Shown one piece after another: positions 51,146-60,151 of a stretch of 64,000 nucleotides of DNA. How positions within the stretch are numbered: position 1 is the stretch's first letter; the number at the start of each line of letters is the position of its first letter. A program made the translations under genes and the position numbers. Below the pieces are notes generated by a model. The model worked only from the letters and a program-made list of their open reading frames with translations. It did not search any database and was not told the origin of the DNA. Source of the DNA: Pseudomonas sp. UYIF39 (lineage in GTDB: Bacteria; Pseudomonadota; Gammaproteobacteria; Pseudomonadales; Pseudomonadaceae); assembly GCF_029963765.1 (NCBI RefSeq), contig NZ_JALBYU010000019.1:61968-125967 (forward strand). The letters are read 5' to 3'.

Positions 51146-54052
51146 ATGGCGAACAAGATCGCCCTCGGGCTGGTCATCGGCGGCGCCGTCAGTTCTACGG
51201 TCGGTGCTGCGTTCAAAGACGTGACGGGGCGTATCAAGCGCCTCGAGGCAGAAGGCAACAAGGCGCGTGTGCTGCAGCGCACGATTGGAGACACCATTCG
51301 CCTGCGCGATGAATGGAAAAAGGCCCACGACAGCGGCGCCGCCGGTGCCTCCAAGTTGTTGAGTCGGCTGAACTTCAACCTCGATAGCTTGAAAAAGCAG
51401 GGCGTCGAAGTCGGGCGTCTGGAGAAGTCCTATCGGGCCATGGGGCAGGCGGCCAATAAATCCGAGCTGAAGGCGAAGGGGCATCAACAGCTGGATGCCG
51501 GAAAGTCCGGCGTGAAAAAAGCGGTCGGCGCCGCTGTCGTCGGTGTGGGCTCTATGGCGGTGCCGACGAAAGTCAGCGCGGACTTCGGCGCCATTGTGCG
51601 GGACATCGCGATCAAGGCCGGCATTGCCAACAAGCCGCAAGAACAGGAGATGTCGCGCAAGATCATTGATACCTCGCGTGACACCGGCATGGCGCGCAAC
51701 GACGTGGCCGACGTGGTCAACCAGCTGGTTGGCGCCGGTATGGAGTTGAGCAAGGCGCTGGAATATGCGCCGGTCGCGGCCAAGTTTGTTGTGGGGCAGG
51801 GGTCCAACGGTGTCGACACGGCGAAGATGATCAACGCCCTGGGGCAAAACGCCAAGATCACCGACCCGAAACAGATGCAGCAGGCGCTGGAAGCGATTGC
51901 CTATCAAGGGCAGGCGGGCAGCTTTGAAGCGGCCGACATGGCTAAATGGTTCCCTGAGCTGTTGGCCAACATGGGCAGCCTGGGCATCACCGGCATGGAT
52001 GCGGTGACGCAGTTGGGCGCCATGCTGCAAGTGCAGATGAAGTCGGCTGGCGGCGCCGATGAGGCGGCCAACAACCTCAAGAACTGGATGGGCAAAATCG
52101 GCTCCGGCGACACCGTCAAGGCGTATGAAAAGGCCGGTATCGACTACAAGGGTTCGATGCAGACCGGTTTGCAAAACGGTATGTCCACGCTGGAAACCAG
52201 CATGGCGTTGGCGCAGAAGTACATTCAAGCCACCGATCCGAAGCGCGCGGCGGCGATGGCCAAAGCGACCTCCGAAATCAGCCAGCAAGCCGACCCGGAG
52301 AAAGCCAAGGCCATGATGGCCTCTCTGGAAGAGTCGCTGCGCACTGGCGACCTGTTCGCTGACATGCAGGTCAAGGCCGCGCTGTCGGCGTTCATGCAGA
52401 ACAAGGCGCTGTACAGCCAGCTTAAAAACGATTCGCGCGATGCAACAGGCATCCTCGACAAAAACCTCAGCGAGCGGCGTGAGGCGTCGTCGCAGAAGTG
52501 GGCCGAAATGGCTCAGTCGATGGATGACGCCATGCGTAGCGTGGGGGATGCCTTGCGCCCGGTCACGGACACGGTGGCCGAGGCGCTGACCAAGGTCACC
52601 AAAAGCATTACCTCAATGTCTGACAGCGCGCCCGGGGTGGTGACGGGGATGGCGTTGGTCGGTGGTGGATTGGTCACGCTCACGGGCCTGTTCAGTTCGT
52701 TCAAGATGGGTAAAGGGCTGTTCAACCTGGCGCGCGGATCGCTGGGTGGCGGCAAGGCCGGTGCGGTGCAAAAGGTCTTTGTCACCAACGCCGAGGACGG
52801 CGGTGATGGCGAAGGCGCGGGGGCCAAGGGCAAGACCGGCAAAGCGCTGTCTCTGGTGGAAACCGGGCTCAAGGCGGTGGCGGCTTTCACGGGCAAGGGG
52901 GCCGAGGGCGCCGATGATGAAACGGGCGACAAGGACGACAAAAAGCCCGGCAAATTCGATGTGATCGCGACCGGCCTAAAAGTGGTTTCGATGGCGAAAG
53001 ACGTCGCCTCAGGCGACGGCGAGGGCGGTGAGTCGGGATCTGCTGACGACGGGGTCAAGAAGGTTTTCGTGGTCAACGCGGGCGCCCTGGGCGGCGGCGC
53101 TGAAGGCCCTGGGGAAACGCGCCGGCGTGGACGCGGGTCAAGGCGCAATGCTTCGCGCCGGCGGCCGTTGCCTCGGCCGGGTAGTTCTTCGCGCTCGCCT
53201 ATTCCGGGGACGCGGCCGCCGGTGCCAGTGCCGCGTCCGTCGATTCCACCGGTACCGGTTCCGGCCGGTTCGCTGGCCCGACTGGGCGGGGTGGTGCAGG
53301 CGGTCGGCAAGATCGGCAAAGCCGCCAAGATGATTCCCGGCGGCGCGCTGATGGATGCCGGCGCCATGGCCTTCGAAACCTATGAGAATGCCAAGACCCA
53401 GGGCGAACAGGCCGAGGGTTATGGCGCGGCTGCCGGCAATCTGGCGGGCACCATGGCGGGCGCGGCGGCCGGCGCGGCCATTGGCTCGGTGGTGCCGATT
53501 ATCGGGACCGCCATTGGGGGCTTGATTGGTGCCTACCTCGGCAGTCAGGGCGGCCAGATGTTGGGCGGCGCCGTGGGCAAGTCGGTGTTTGGTGGCGAAG
53601 ATGAAAAGCCCGAGGCAAAACCGGAAGCCAGGCCGGCGCCGCTGCTGATGGCGCCTCGCCCTGGTCCGGCGGTTCCTAGCTTGGCCACCCTGACTCAGCC
53701 GCTCAATGGGGCGACCGATCCGGGCAATAAGGCGAACGGTTCCGGCGCGTTGCTGATGGCTCAGGCGCCGGCCCCGCAAGGGCCAGTGCTGGGCGACGTC
53801 GCTCGCGCCATGGCCGTACAGGCGCCGACTAAGCCGGCGGCCGTGGCCATTCAGCCCAAGGAGCCGGAGAAGCCGGCACCGACCAAAGTGGATCAGCAGT
53901 TTCAGTACTCGCTGAGCATGCCGGTCACGGTGCAAGGGGATGTCAAAGACCCGCAACGCTTGGCTCAGGACTTGATGCCGCACATGCAGCGGATGATGGC
54001 GGACGCAGCGAAACAGAACGCTACCAAGCTGTACGACGAACCCCACGTGTAA
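51146..54052 (+). CDS. Tail tape measure protein
   Basis: 968 residues; sets tail length. The N-terminus has helical coiled coil. The TP901-type core (IVRDIAIKAGIANKPQEQEM, DVADVVNQLVGAGMELSKAL) is followed by a hydrophobic segment near 495-515, a low-complexity Gly/Asp- and Pro/Arg-rich stretch, and a Gly-rich membrane-like region (AGTMAGAAAGAAIGSVVPII). The phrase VQKVFVTNA/VKKVFVVNA occurs twice, suggesting an internal duplication. Confidence 0.92.
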   Translation: MANKIALGLVIGGAVSSTVGAAFKDVTGRIKRLEAEGNKARVLQRTIGDTIRLRDEWKKAHDSGAAGASKLLSRLNFNLDSLKKQGVEVGRLEKSYRAMGQAANKSELKAKGHQQLDAGKSGVKKAVGAAVVGVGSMAVPTKVSADFGAIVRDIAIKAGIANKPQEQEMSRKIIDTSRDTGMARNDVADVVNQLVGAGMELSKALEYAPVAAKFVVGQGSNGVDTAKMINALGQNAKITDPKQMQQALEAIAYQGQAGSFEAADMAKWFPELLANMGSLGITGMDAVTQLGAMLQVQMKSAGGADEAANNLKNWMGKIGSGDTVKAYEKAGIDYKGSMQTGLQNGMSTLETSMALAQKYIQATDPKRAAAMAKATSEISQQADPEKAKAMMASLEESLRTGDLFADMQVKAALSAFMQNKALYSQLKNDSRDATGILDKNLSERREASSQKWAEMAQSMDDAMRSVGDALRPVTDTVAEALTKVTKSITSMSDSAPGVVTGMALVGGGLVTLTGLFSSFKMGKGLFNLARGSLGGGKAGAVQKVFVTNAEDGGDGEGAGAKGKTGKALSLVETGLKAVAAFTGKGAEGADDETGDKDDKKPGKFDVIATGLKVVSMAKDVASGDGEGGESGSADDGVKKVFVVNAGALGGGAEGPGETRRRGRGSRRNASRRRPLPRPGSSSRSPIPGTRPPVPVPRPSIPPVPVPAGSLARLGGVVQAVGKIGKAAKMIPGGALMDAGAMAFETYENAKTQGEQAEGYGAAAGNLAGTMAGAAAGAAIGSVVPIIGTAIGGLIGAYLGSQGGQMLGGAVGKSVFGGEDEKPEAKPEARPAPLLMAPRPGPAVPSLATLTQPLNGATDPGNKANGSGALLMAQAPAPQGPVLGDVARAMAVQAPTKPAAVAIQPKEPEKPAPTKVDQQFQYSLSMPVTVQGDVKDPQRLAQDLMPHMQRMMADAAKQNATKLYDEPHV

Positions 54053-54061
54053 GGAGGCCGC

Positions 54062-54907
54062 ATGGCGTATATGGAACAGTTGCAAGCGGGGCTCAAGTAC
54101 TTGGTCGAGGCCGGGGAGGCGGGGCGGCGCAGTGCGGACGGCATGCTCGGCCCGGTCAACGGCGCGATCAGTGAAATCACTGGCGCGGCGTCCGAGCTGG
54201 AAAACATCCCGTTCGTGGGGCCGGCGATCGGCGCCAAGCTTCAGCGGGTGATGCGCGGCGTCGACGCGGCCCAGGCCAAGGTCGGGCAGGTGGTGGCGGT
54301 GTACGGCCGGGCGACCCGGGCGGCCGCCGAAGTACAGGAACGGATGGGGACGCTGAAGGAACAGGCGGGCAAGGCGTCGACGGCGATCAACAACATCGCC
54401 GGCAAGGTCAGTCCGTCGTTGGCCAACATCGTGCCCACCAGTTCCTTTGCCGTGGATGCCACGCCAGCGCCGGAGGCGGTGAAGCCGTTCCCGCACTTGC
54501 TGATCATCCAGCCGCGCGACCCCAAGGAGCAACCCTACTATTTCAACCTGGACACGGCGGCTTTCGACGAGCTGAGTCGTTCGACCGAATTCCGCTGGGC
54601 TTCCCAGGAACGCTTGTCGCGCCGACCGGCGCAGCAGGCCATCGGGATGGGAGAGGAAAAGCTCACGCTCAAAGGCACGATCTACCCGGGCTTCAAGGGT
54701 GGGCTCAAGCAGCTCGATACGTTGCGCACCATTGGGGCCAGGCTTCAGCCACTGACCCTGACCACGGGCTATGGCGAGGTGATTGGGACGTGGTGCCTAA
54801 AGAACATCGCCGAGGAACAGGGCGTACTGATGCACGGCGGGATTCCGCGTAAACAAGGGTTCACTCTGGAGTTTGTGCGCTATGGCGACGACATGCAGAA
54901 CGTCTGA
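54062..54907 (+). CDS. Tail protein U
   Basis: 281 residues. The C-terminal half is P2 gpU-like (HLLIIQPRDPKEQPYYFNL, QQAIGMGEEKLTLKGTIYP, IPRKQGFTLEF). The N-terminal half is an extra helical stretch not present in P2 U. Overlaps the X gene by 26 bases. Confidence 0.88.
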   Translation: MAYMEQLQAGLKYLVEAGEAGRRSADGMLGPVNGAISEITGAASELENIPFVGPAIGAKLQRVMRGVDAAQAKVGQVVAVYGRATRAAAEVQERMGTLKEQAGKASTAINNIAGKVSPSLANIVPTSSFAVDATPAPEAVKPFPHLLIIQPRDPKEQPYYFNLDTAAFDELSRSTEFRWASQERLSRRPAQQAIGMGEEKLTLKGTIYPGFKGGLKQLDTLRTIGARLQPLTLTTGYGEVIGTWCLKNIAEEQGVLMHGGIPRKQGFTLEFVRYGDDMQNV

Positions 54908-55088
54908 TGGGGACATGCTCGATGTCATTTGCCATAACGTTTATGGCCATTTGCTGGGCAGCGTCGAAGCGGTGCTGGATGCCAATCAGGGGTTGGCGGA
55001 TGAGCCCCAGCCCTACCGCACCGGCGTGGTGATCTATCTGCCGGATCTGCCCAGCCCGACCGGGGAGGGGGTCAGCTTGTGGGATTGA
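54882..55088 (+). CDS. Tail protein X
   Basis: 68 residues, P2 gpX family (LysM-like). DMLDVICHNVYGHLLGSVEA and VVIYLPDLP are typical. The ATG lies inside U in another frame. Confidence 0.88.
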   Translation: MATTCRTSDGDMLDVICHNVYGHLLGSVEAVLDANQGLADEPQPYRTGVVIYLPDLPSPTGEGVSLWD

Positions 55089-55120
55089 CCTCGGGCGCTA
55101 CCGCCGCCGGCGGCCCGTTG

Positions 55121-55174
55121 CGTTACGCGTAACGGCCCTTTGTTTTTTGCCCCGCCATGTGCGGGCTTTTTTTT
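55121..55174 (+). terminator. Palindrome and terminator between X and D
   Basis: The perfect palindrome CGTTACGCGTAACG (55121-55134) is followed by a T-rich run. A second, weaker stem CCCGC/GCGGG then leads into eight T. Probably a two-part terminator before gene D. Confidence 0.55.
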
Positions 55175-55185
55175 GGATTAAATCC

Positions 55186-56232
55186 ATGACCCCCATGTTT
55201 CGAATCGTGGCCGATGGCGCCGATGTGACGGCCAAGATCAATGATCGGTTGTTGTTGCTGCGCACCTCTGACAAGCCCGGGATGGAGTCCGACGAGTTTG
55301 AGTTGCGCATTGATGACCGAGACGGCCAGGTGGTGCTGCCTCGGCGTGGCAGCTCTATCGAGATCTACCTGGGCTATGCCGAAACATCCTTGGCGCGCCT
55401 GGGGCGTTACGCGGTGGACACGGTCGAGGTGTCGGGTCCGCCGGACACGATCGTGATCAAGGGCAAGGCCAGTGACATGCGCGGCAGTGGCAAGACCATC
55501 CGCAGCGGCAGCTGGGAAGACGTGCCGCTGTCGACGATCGTGGCCGATATCGCCGCGCGCAATGGCTGGCAGCCGGTGTGTCCGGTGACGACGAAAGTCG
55601 CCCGGGTGGATCAGCTCAACGAGTCCGATTTTAATTTCATCACGCGCTTGGCCAAACAGTACGACTGCACGGCCAAGGTGGCCGACGGCAAGCTGTTGGT
55701 GATGCCGCGTCAAGCGGGCCAGACGGCCAGCGGCAAGGCGTTCGGCGCGATCACCCTGACGCGTAGCGACCTCAGCCGCTGGCAGTTCAGCCTGGGCGAT
55801 CGCAACTCGCACAAGGCCGTGGCGACCAAGCACCAAGACAAGAAGACCGGCAAGCTCGCCACCGTCTCGGTGGATAACGACGACGCCCCGGATGGCTTGC
55901 CGGCGGTGCATACCGATCGGCATATCTACCCGAACAAGACCGCCGCCGAGTCGGCCGCCAAGGCACGTTTGGCTGCGTTCAATCGTTCGACCGCTGACGT
56001 GCGTTTCGAGATGCCCGGCCGGACTGACATCTTTGCCGAGCGATTGATCAACGCCCAAGGTTTCAAGGTCGGCCTTGATGGCGAGTACTTGGCGGATTCG
56101 GTGGAGCAGGTGTTTACCCAATCCGGCTGGTCGACCACCGTCGAGTGCAATGCCGGCAAAAACGGTAAATCCAAGGGTAAGAAAAAGAAGACAGCGGCGC
56201 CGCTCAAGGTTGTGAGCGTCGAGAAGCAATAG
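55186..56232 (+). CDS. Late control / hub protein D
   Basis: 348 residues, P2 gpD family, the baseplate hub. MFRIVADGADVTAKINDRLL and DESDFNFITRL-like LNESDFNFITRLAKQYDC are diagnostic. The C-terminus is Lys-rich. The start is fixed at the ATG after the terminator T-run. Confidence 0.92.
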   Translation: MTPMFRIVADGADVTAKINDRLLLLRTSDKPGMESDEFELRIDDRDGQVVLPRRGSSIEIYLGYAETSLARLGRYAVDTVEVSGPPDTIVIKGKASDMRGSGKTIRSGSWEDVPLSTIVADIAARNGWQPVCPVTTKVARVDQLNESDFNFITRLAKQYDCTAKVADGKLLVMPRQAGQTASGKAFGAITLTRSDLSRWQFSLGDRNSHKAVATKHQDKKTGKLATVSVDNDDAPDGLPAVHTDRHIYPNKTAAESAAKARLAAFNRSTADVRFEMPGRTDIFAERLINAQGFKVGLDGEYLADSVEQVFTQSGWSTTVECNAGKNGKSKGKKKKTAAPLKVVSVEKQ

Positions 56233-56244
56233 CGCATCCCATCG

Positions 56245-56265
56245 CCGCCTGAGTGCGGTTTTTTT
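56245..56265 (+). terminator. Short hairpin after D
   Basis: CCGC/GCGG with a CTGAGT loop and seven T. The stem is only four pairs, so it is probably leaky and lets the lysis genes be expressed. Confidence 0.5.
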
Positions 56266-56280
56266 ATGTCAGGAGTGTGT

Positions 56281-56844
56281 ATGTCCATTACGGAGCAACA
56301 GCTACAACGCATCATGCCCAACGCCCGCCGCCAAGCGGGCGTTTTTGTATCCGCCCTAAACGCGGCCATGGCGCATCGGCAAATCAATACGTCGAAACGT
56401 CAGGCGGCGTTCCTGGCCCAAGTTGGTCATGAGTCGGGCCAGCTGCAGTACGTCCGTGAGTTGGGTGGCGATCAGTACCTGAGTAAATACGACACCGGCA
56501 ATCTGGCCGCGAAACTGGGCAACACTCCTGAAACTGACGGAGATGGCCAGCGCTATCGCGGTCGCGGCCTGATCCAGATTACCGGCCATAGCAACTACCT
56601 GCGCTGCAGCCTGGCGTTGTTCGGTGACGAACGTTTGCTGCGGACCCCTGAGTTGCTTGAGCTGCCGCAGTGGGCTGCCGAGTCGGCCGCGTGGTTCTGG
56701 TGGGTGCGCGAGCTAAATGCCCTGGCAGATCGGGGCGAGTTCGAGGCGATCACCCGCAAGATCAACGGCGGCCTCAACGGCTTGGCGGATCGACTGGAGT
56801 TGTGGGGGCGGGCGAGGGCGGTGCTATGCGTCTCGTCGACCTGA
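56281..56844 (+). CDS. Endolysin, glycoside hydrolase family 19
   Basis: 187 residues. Cleaves peptidoglycan at lysis. The catalytic Glu lies in LAQVGHESGQLQYVREL, and the substrate segment is YRGRGLIQITGHSNY. No signal peptide, so it depends on the holin. The stop lies inside the Rz gene, in another frame. Confidence 0.9.
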   Translation: MSITEQQLQRIMPNARRQAGVFVSALNAAMAHRQINTSKRQAAFLAQVGHESGQLQYVRELGGDQYLSKYDTGNLAAKLGNTPETDGDGQRYRGRGLIQITGHSNYLRCSLALFGDERLLRTPELLELPQWAAESAAWFWWVRELNALADRGEFEAITRKINGGLNGLADRLELWGRARAVLCVSST

Positions 56845-57368
56845 TCCCCGCGCCGTACCGTCTATTAGCCGTTGGCGTGCTGGTGACCGCATTGGTCGGC
56901 GGATCCGCCGCGTCGGCCTGGAAGGTTCAAGACTGGCGCTACGGCAAACAACTCGCCGAACAGGCCGGCCTGCACAAGGACGATCTGATCGCCATCAGCA
57001 ACGCCGCCGTTGACCAGATGCGCACGGCACAGGACAAACGCCTGGCCCTTGAGCAGCGGCTGTCGACCAGTGAACAAACTCACTACAAGGAACTGAGTGA
57101 TGCTCAACGCAACCAGACTCGCCTGCGTGATCGCCTTGCCACTGCTGATCTGCGCCTGTCAATCCTACTCGACGCCACCGATACAGCCAGTGGCGACACA
57201 GTGTCAGCCTCCACTCCAACCGGCGGCGTGGTTCATGGCGGAACACGAGCCCAACTTGACCCAGCGCATGCTCAACGAATTATCGACATCACCGATGCCG
57301 GCGACCAAGGACTGATCGCCCTGGCTGCCTGTCAGGCCTACGCCAAAGAAGTCTCAACAGCGAAGTGA
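56826..57368 (+). CDS. i-spanin Rz
   Basis: 180 residues. One N-terminal membrane helix (LLAVGVLVTALVGGSAASAW) and a periplasmic coiled coil (QRLSTSEQTHYKELSDAQRN). Works with Rz1 to fuse the membranes at lysis. Its start overlaps the endolysin end by 19 bases. Confidence 0.85.
   Translation: MRLVDLIPAPYRLLAVGVLVTALVGGSAASAWKVQDWRYGKQLAEQAGLHKDDLIAISNAAVDQMRTAQDKRLALEQRLSTSEQTHYKELSDAQRNQTRLRDRLATADLRLSILLDATDTASGDTVSASTPTGGVVHGGTRAQLDPAHAQRIIDITDAGDQGLIALAACQAYAKEVSTAK
57100..57315 (+). CDS. o-spanin Rz1, nested inside Rz
   Basis: 71 residues in the +1 frame wholly inside Rz. The signal peptide MLNATRLACVIALPLLICAC ends at a lipobox Cys, and a Pro-rich stretch (PPIQPVATQCQPPLQP) follows, both hallmarks of Rz1 lipoproteins. 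A GTG one codon earlier is an alternative start. Confidence 0.82.
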   Translation: MLNATRLACVIALPLLICACQSYSTPPIQPVATQCQPPLQPAAWFMAEHEPNLTQRMLNELSTSPMPATKD

Positions 57369-57374
57369 AAAAGA

Positions 57375-57412
57375 GCGACCGGGGTGGATGCGTCAACATC
57401 CAACCCGGTCGC
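57375..57412. terminator. Long hairpin between Rz and the Dam-type gene
   Basis: GCGACCGGG/CCCGGTCGC plus TGGATG/CATCCA form about 15 pairs with one mismatch around a CGTCAA loop. There is no U-run, so it could be an RNA-stabilising structure or a Rho-independent end without a tail. Confidence 0.5.
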
Positions 57413-57517
57413 CGTCCCCGCAGATTGCCCCTGCAAGTCCAGCCAAGGCTCTTACTCCGTGCACGAAGCGCGGCGAGCCTATCACCTGTTTATCCATACA
57501 GTAAAGGTCTTGCTCTC

Positions 57518-58312
57518 ATGTCTTCACCCATCATCCCTTGGATGGGCGGCAAACGCCGCCTGGCCGACCGCCTCATCCCGCTTTTTCCGCCTCACGAATG
57601 CTACGTCGAAGTCTTTGCCGGCGGTGCCGCGCTTTACTTCATGCGACCCCAGGCCGCGCCCGTTGAAGTCCTCAACGACATCAACGGCGACCTGGTCACG
57701 CTATACCGCGTCGTGCAGAACCACCTGGAAGAATTCGTGCGCCAATTCAAATGGGCGCTCAGCTCGCGCCAGGTGTTCGAGTGGCAGAAGATGACCCGCC
57801 CCGAAACCCTTACCGACATCCAGCGCGCCGCCCGATTCTTCTACCTGCAGCACCATGCCTTCGCCGGCAAGGTCACCGGGCAGACGTTTGGTACCGCGAC
57901 CACCGGCCCGGCCATCAACCTGTTGCGGATCGAGGAAAACCTCTCGGCCGCCTGGCAGCGTTTGTCCGGCACTTACGTCGAAAACCTCCCCTGGCTTGAA
58001 TGCGCTGAACGTTACGACCGTGCCCATACTTTCCATTACATGGACCCGCCTTACTGGCAGACCGTTGGTTATGGCGTCGATTTTCCGTTTGAGAATTACG
58101 AGCGGATGGCCGACTTTATGCGGCGCTGCAAAGGAAAGGTGATGGTCAGTATCAACGACCATCCTGATATCCGCCGGGTATTTGAGGGCTTTAACTTTGA
58201 GACGTTAGACATTCGTTACTGCAACACCAATCAGCGGCAGGGCAAGGCTGATGTGAGCGGCGAGCTAGTAATTATGAATTGGGAGCTGGCTGAGCTAGGC
58301 GGTTTATTTTAA
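57518..58312 (+). CDS. DNA adenine methyltransferase, Dam family
   Basis: 264 residues. The SAM-binding start PWMGGKRRLADRLIPLF and FAGGAALYFM are motif X/I, and motif IV is DPPYW near 175-179. A phage moron-type Dam with probable self-protection or regulatory use. An in-frame upstream extension lacks a ribosome site. It lies next to the PD-(D/E)XK-like gene, 83 bases upstream of it. Target sequence unknown. Confidence 0.88.
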   Translation: MSSPIIPWMGGKRRLADRLIPLFPPHECYVEVFAGGAALYFMRPQAAPVEVLNDINGDLVTLYRVVQNHLEEFVRQFKWALSSRQVFEWQKMTRPETLTDIQRAARFFYLQHHAFAGKVTGQTFGTATTGPAINLLRIEENLSAAWQRLSGTYVENLPWLECAERYDRAHTFHYMDPPYWQTVGYGVDFPFENYERMADFMRRCKGKVMVSINDHPDIRRVFEGFNFETLDIRYCNTNQRQGKADVSGELVIMNWELAELGGLF

Positions 58313-58347
58313 ATTAAGAGGTCCCTGGTGGGTGGTGTTTGCTAAAG

Positions 58348-58380
58348 TTGTGAAAGCCTCACTCCCCCCCCCCTTTATGC
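58348..58380 (+). promoter_or_regulatory. C10 tract inside a possible phase-variable promoter
   Basis: Ten consecutive C (58364-58373) lie between a -35-like TTGTGA (58348-58353) and a -10-like TTTATG (58374-58379). The current 20-base spacer is longer than the optimum 17, so tract length could change promoter strength. The gene start is 16 bases further on. Confidence 0.4.
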
Positions 58381-58395
58381 CTCTGTGAGATTGAT

Positions 58396-59451
58396 ATGGA
58401 TTTTTTTACTCCAATAGTTGAAGAGCCAAAGCAGAATAAAAATTTCAAGGCTGTATTGGCTGGATTTAGAGCTGCCGAGCGAGCCCTTTTTACGGCATGG
58501 GCGGAGGGGTTCGAGGATAGAGATGGGAAGATAGTGAAGGAGTTTCAAACGACTTTTAACTCTACTTTTTGGGAAGTGTATTTGCACGCGTGTTTTCGAG
58601 AGTATGGCTTTCATCAAAACTGGGCGAGTGCAACACCTGATTTTGTACTCTCTGCAAACGGGTATGAGTTTATAGTCGAGGCCACAACTGGTAATGCTGC
58701 TCAAGGTAAGCCTAGCGAGTGGGACAAAACTTACAGTGCTGAGGAATTACAGTCGGTTCGTCGTTTCAGAGACTTGAATAAAGAAGCGGTAATACGTTTG
58801 TCCAACGCGATTGTTGGAAAAGCAAGAAAATATGAAAAATTTTATAAGACGTTGAGTCATGTTCACGGCAAGCCGTTTGTTATTGCTGTGGCACCTTTCG
58901 AGCAGCCTCATTTTAACTTGCAGTATGATAGGCCAATTAGGGCGTTGCTTTATGATTACTATGTTGATGAAGACGCATTTTTAGATAATCCAGCGCTTTA
59001 CCCCAATGGCCCTCCCGCCATTAGTCTTGGTTACGTTGAAAAAGATAATGGGTCGGAGGTGCCGCTAGGTTTGTTTAACAACTCCGAAATGGCAGAGGTT
59101 AGTGCAATAGTATTTAGTTGCGCTGCTACATGGGGGAAGCTGAGCTCGATGTCTACAAACACAGAAACCGTCACGCAAGTTTTTTCAGTTTGGGCTACTC
59201 CGCCTGATGGAGTTCCGGAGAAAAGAATGGGTCCCCCGTCGGAATGTGGTGAGACAATACTGGACGGACTACAGGTGTTTCATAATCCAAATGCTAAATT
59301 CCCATTGTCTCCGGATGTCTTCAGAGGTAATAGAGTTGTGCAGCACTTTTTTGATAAGAGTATGGGTGAGTGGGTATATGAAGGCAGGTTGGACTCACTC
59401 CAGTTTCGTCAGGTGCATGCAACTGGCAAGCATCGTATAAGGAATACATAG
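58396..59451 (+). CDS. Putative PD-(D/E)XK nuclease-fold protein, possible defence gene
   Basis: 351 residues, function unknown. NSTFWEVYLHACFREYGF (E60), then SATPDFVLSANGYEFIVEAT (PD at 81-82, E95) has the spacing of a PD-(D/E)XK core with Ala in place of the last Lys. A helix with several Lys (GKARKYEKFY) follows and could supply the missing Lys. The codon use is richer in A/T than the phage genes around it, which suggests separate acquisition. Located in the moron zone beside a Dam-type methylase. The nuclease idea is an inference. Confidence 0.55.
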   Translation: MDFFTPIVEEPKQNKNFKAVLAGFRAAERALFTAWAEGFEDRDGKIVKEFQTTFNSTFWEVYLHACFREYGFHQNWASATPDFVLSANGYEFIVEATTGNAAQGKPSEWDKTYSAEELQSVRRFRDLNKEAVIRLSNAIVGKARKYEKFYKTLSHVHGKPFVIAVAPFEQPHFNLQYDRPIRALLYDYYVDEDAFLDNPALYPNGPPAISLGYVEKDNGSEVPLGLFNNSEMAEVSAIVFSCAATWGKLSSMSTNTETVTQVFSVWATPPDGVPEKRMGPPSECGETILDGLQVFHNPNAKFPLSPDVFRGNRVVQHFFDKSMGEWVYEGRLDSLQFRQVHATGKHRIRNT

Positions 59452-59464
59452 TTACTTGTATGCG

Positions 59465-60151
59465 TCAGGCGTCGACGAGAGGCTCAATTAGTTCTTTCGT
59501 TTTGTTTTTAACATTTCCCACCGCTTTATCCACTCGGAACCACTCGAACACCTCTGTCGGCTCGCCCTGCAGTAGTATCAATTGTTCGGCTCGCTCCTTG
59601 GGCGTGGCCGGATCCAGCCATTCCCGAGCTAACACAGACGACAAGGTCACCGGACGCCGATCGTGTATGTCCACCATGCCGCCGGCGCTGTCGGCGGTGA
59701 TGATAACGAAACCGTCATGCTCGCCCGGCTCATGTTCTCCGATGGGATACTGACCAATCGCAGCACAGAGGATTGGCGTCTGGTCACGATGGCGGATTAG
59801 GTAGGGCTGCTTCTTCGGCCCGCCTTCATAAACCCACTCAAACCAGTTGTCGATCGCGATGATTGCTCGGTGGGGCCAGATGACTTTGAAGAACGGTCCA
59901 TGGGCGACCTTCTCAACGCGAGCATTTATCGGCGCGGCGCGGTCTTTGGCCCAGTGCGGGCGCCAGCCCCAACGAACCATGTCTGCGCGCAGGTATTCAC
60001 CATCCCGGTGAAAGAGGGCGAGCTGAGTGGTCGGAGCAGCGTTATAGCGCTCGAAAGGCTGATCGCCGGCATAGTTGAGTAAGGCATTGGGGATGCTGAG
60101 TGCCGCGACGAAGTCGTGAATGCCCCGGTATTGGGAAAGGCGTCCGCACAT
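59465..60151 (-). CDS. SOS response-associated peptidase (SRAP, YedK/HMCES family)
   Basis: 228 residues. Forms a thiazolidine crosslink with abasic sites in single-stranded DNA. The catalytic Cys2 is in MCGRLSQY, and other family blocks are RYNAAPTTQL, MVRWGWRPHWAKD, PINARVE, and NWFEWVYEG with the Glu. The His is in VDIHDRRPV. Downstream of the 60175-60903 gene on the same strand and near a LexA-like box. Confidence 0.9.
   Translation of the reverse strand: MCGRLSQYRGIHDFVAALSIPNALLNYAGDQPFERYNAAPTTQLALFHRDGEYLRADMVRWGWRPHWAKDRAAPINARVEKVAHGPFFKVIWPHRAIIAIDNWFEWVYEGGPKKQPYLIRHRDQTPILCAAIGQYPIGEHEPGEHDGFVIITADSAGGMVDIHDRRPVTLSSVLAREWLDPATPKERAEQLILLQGEPTEVFEWFRVDKAVGNVKNKTKELIEPLVDA

Noticed and set aside
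50327..52288. Minus-strand frame of 653 codons across the tail chaperone and tape measure
   Set aside because: Antisense shadow of well-supported tail genes; His/Arg/Gln-rich with no domain.
57365..57517. Upstream extension of the Dam-type methylase
   Set aside because: It overlaps a long hairpin, is Arg/Pro-rich and lacks a ribosome site; the methylase fold starts at the ATG at 57518.
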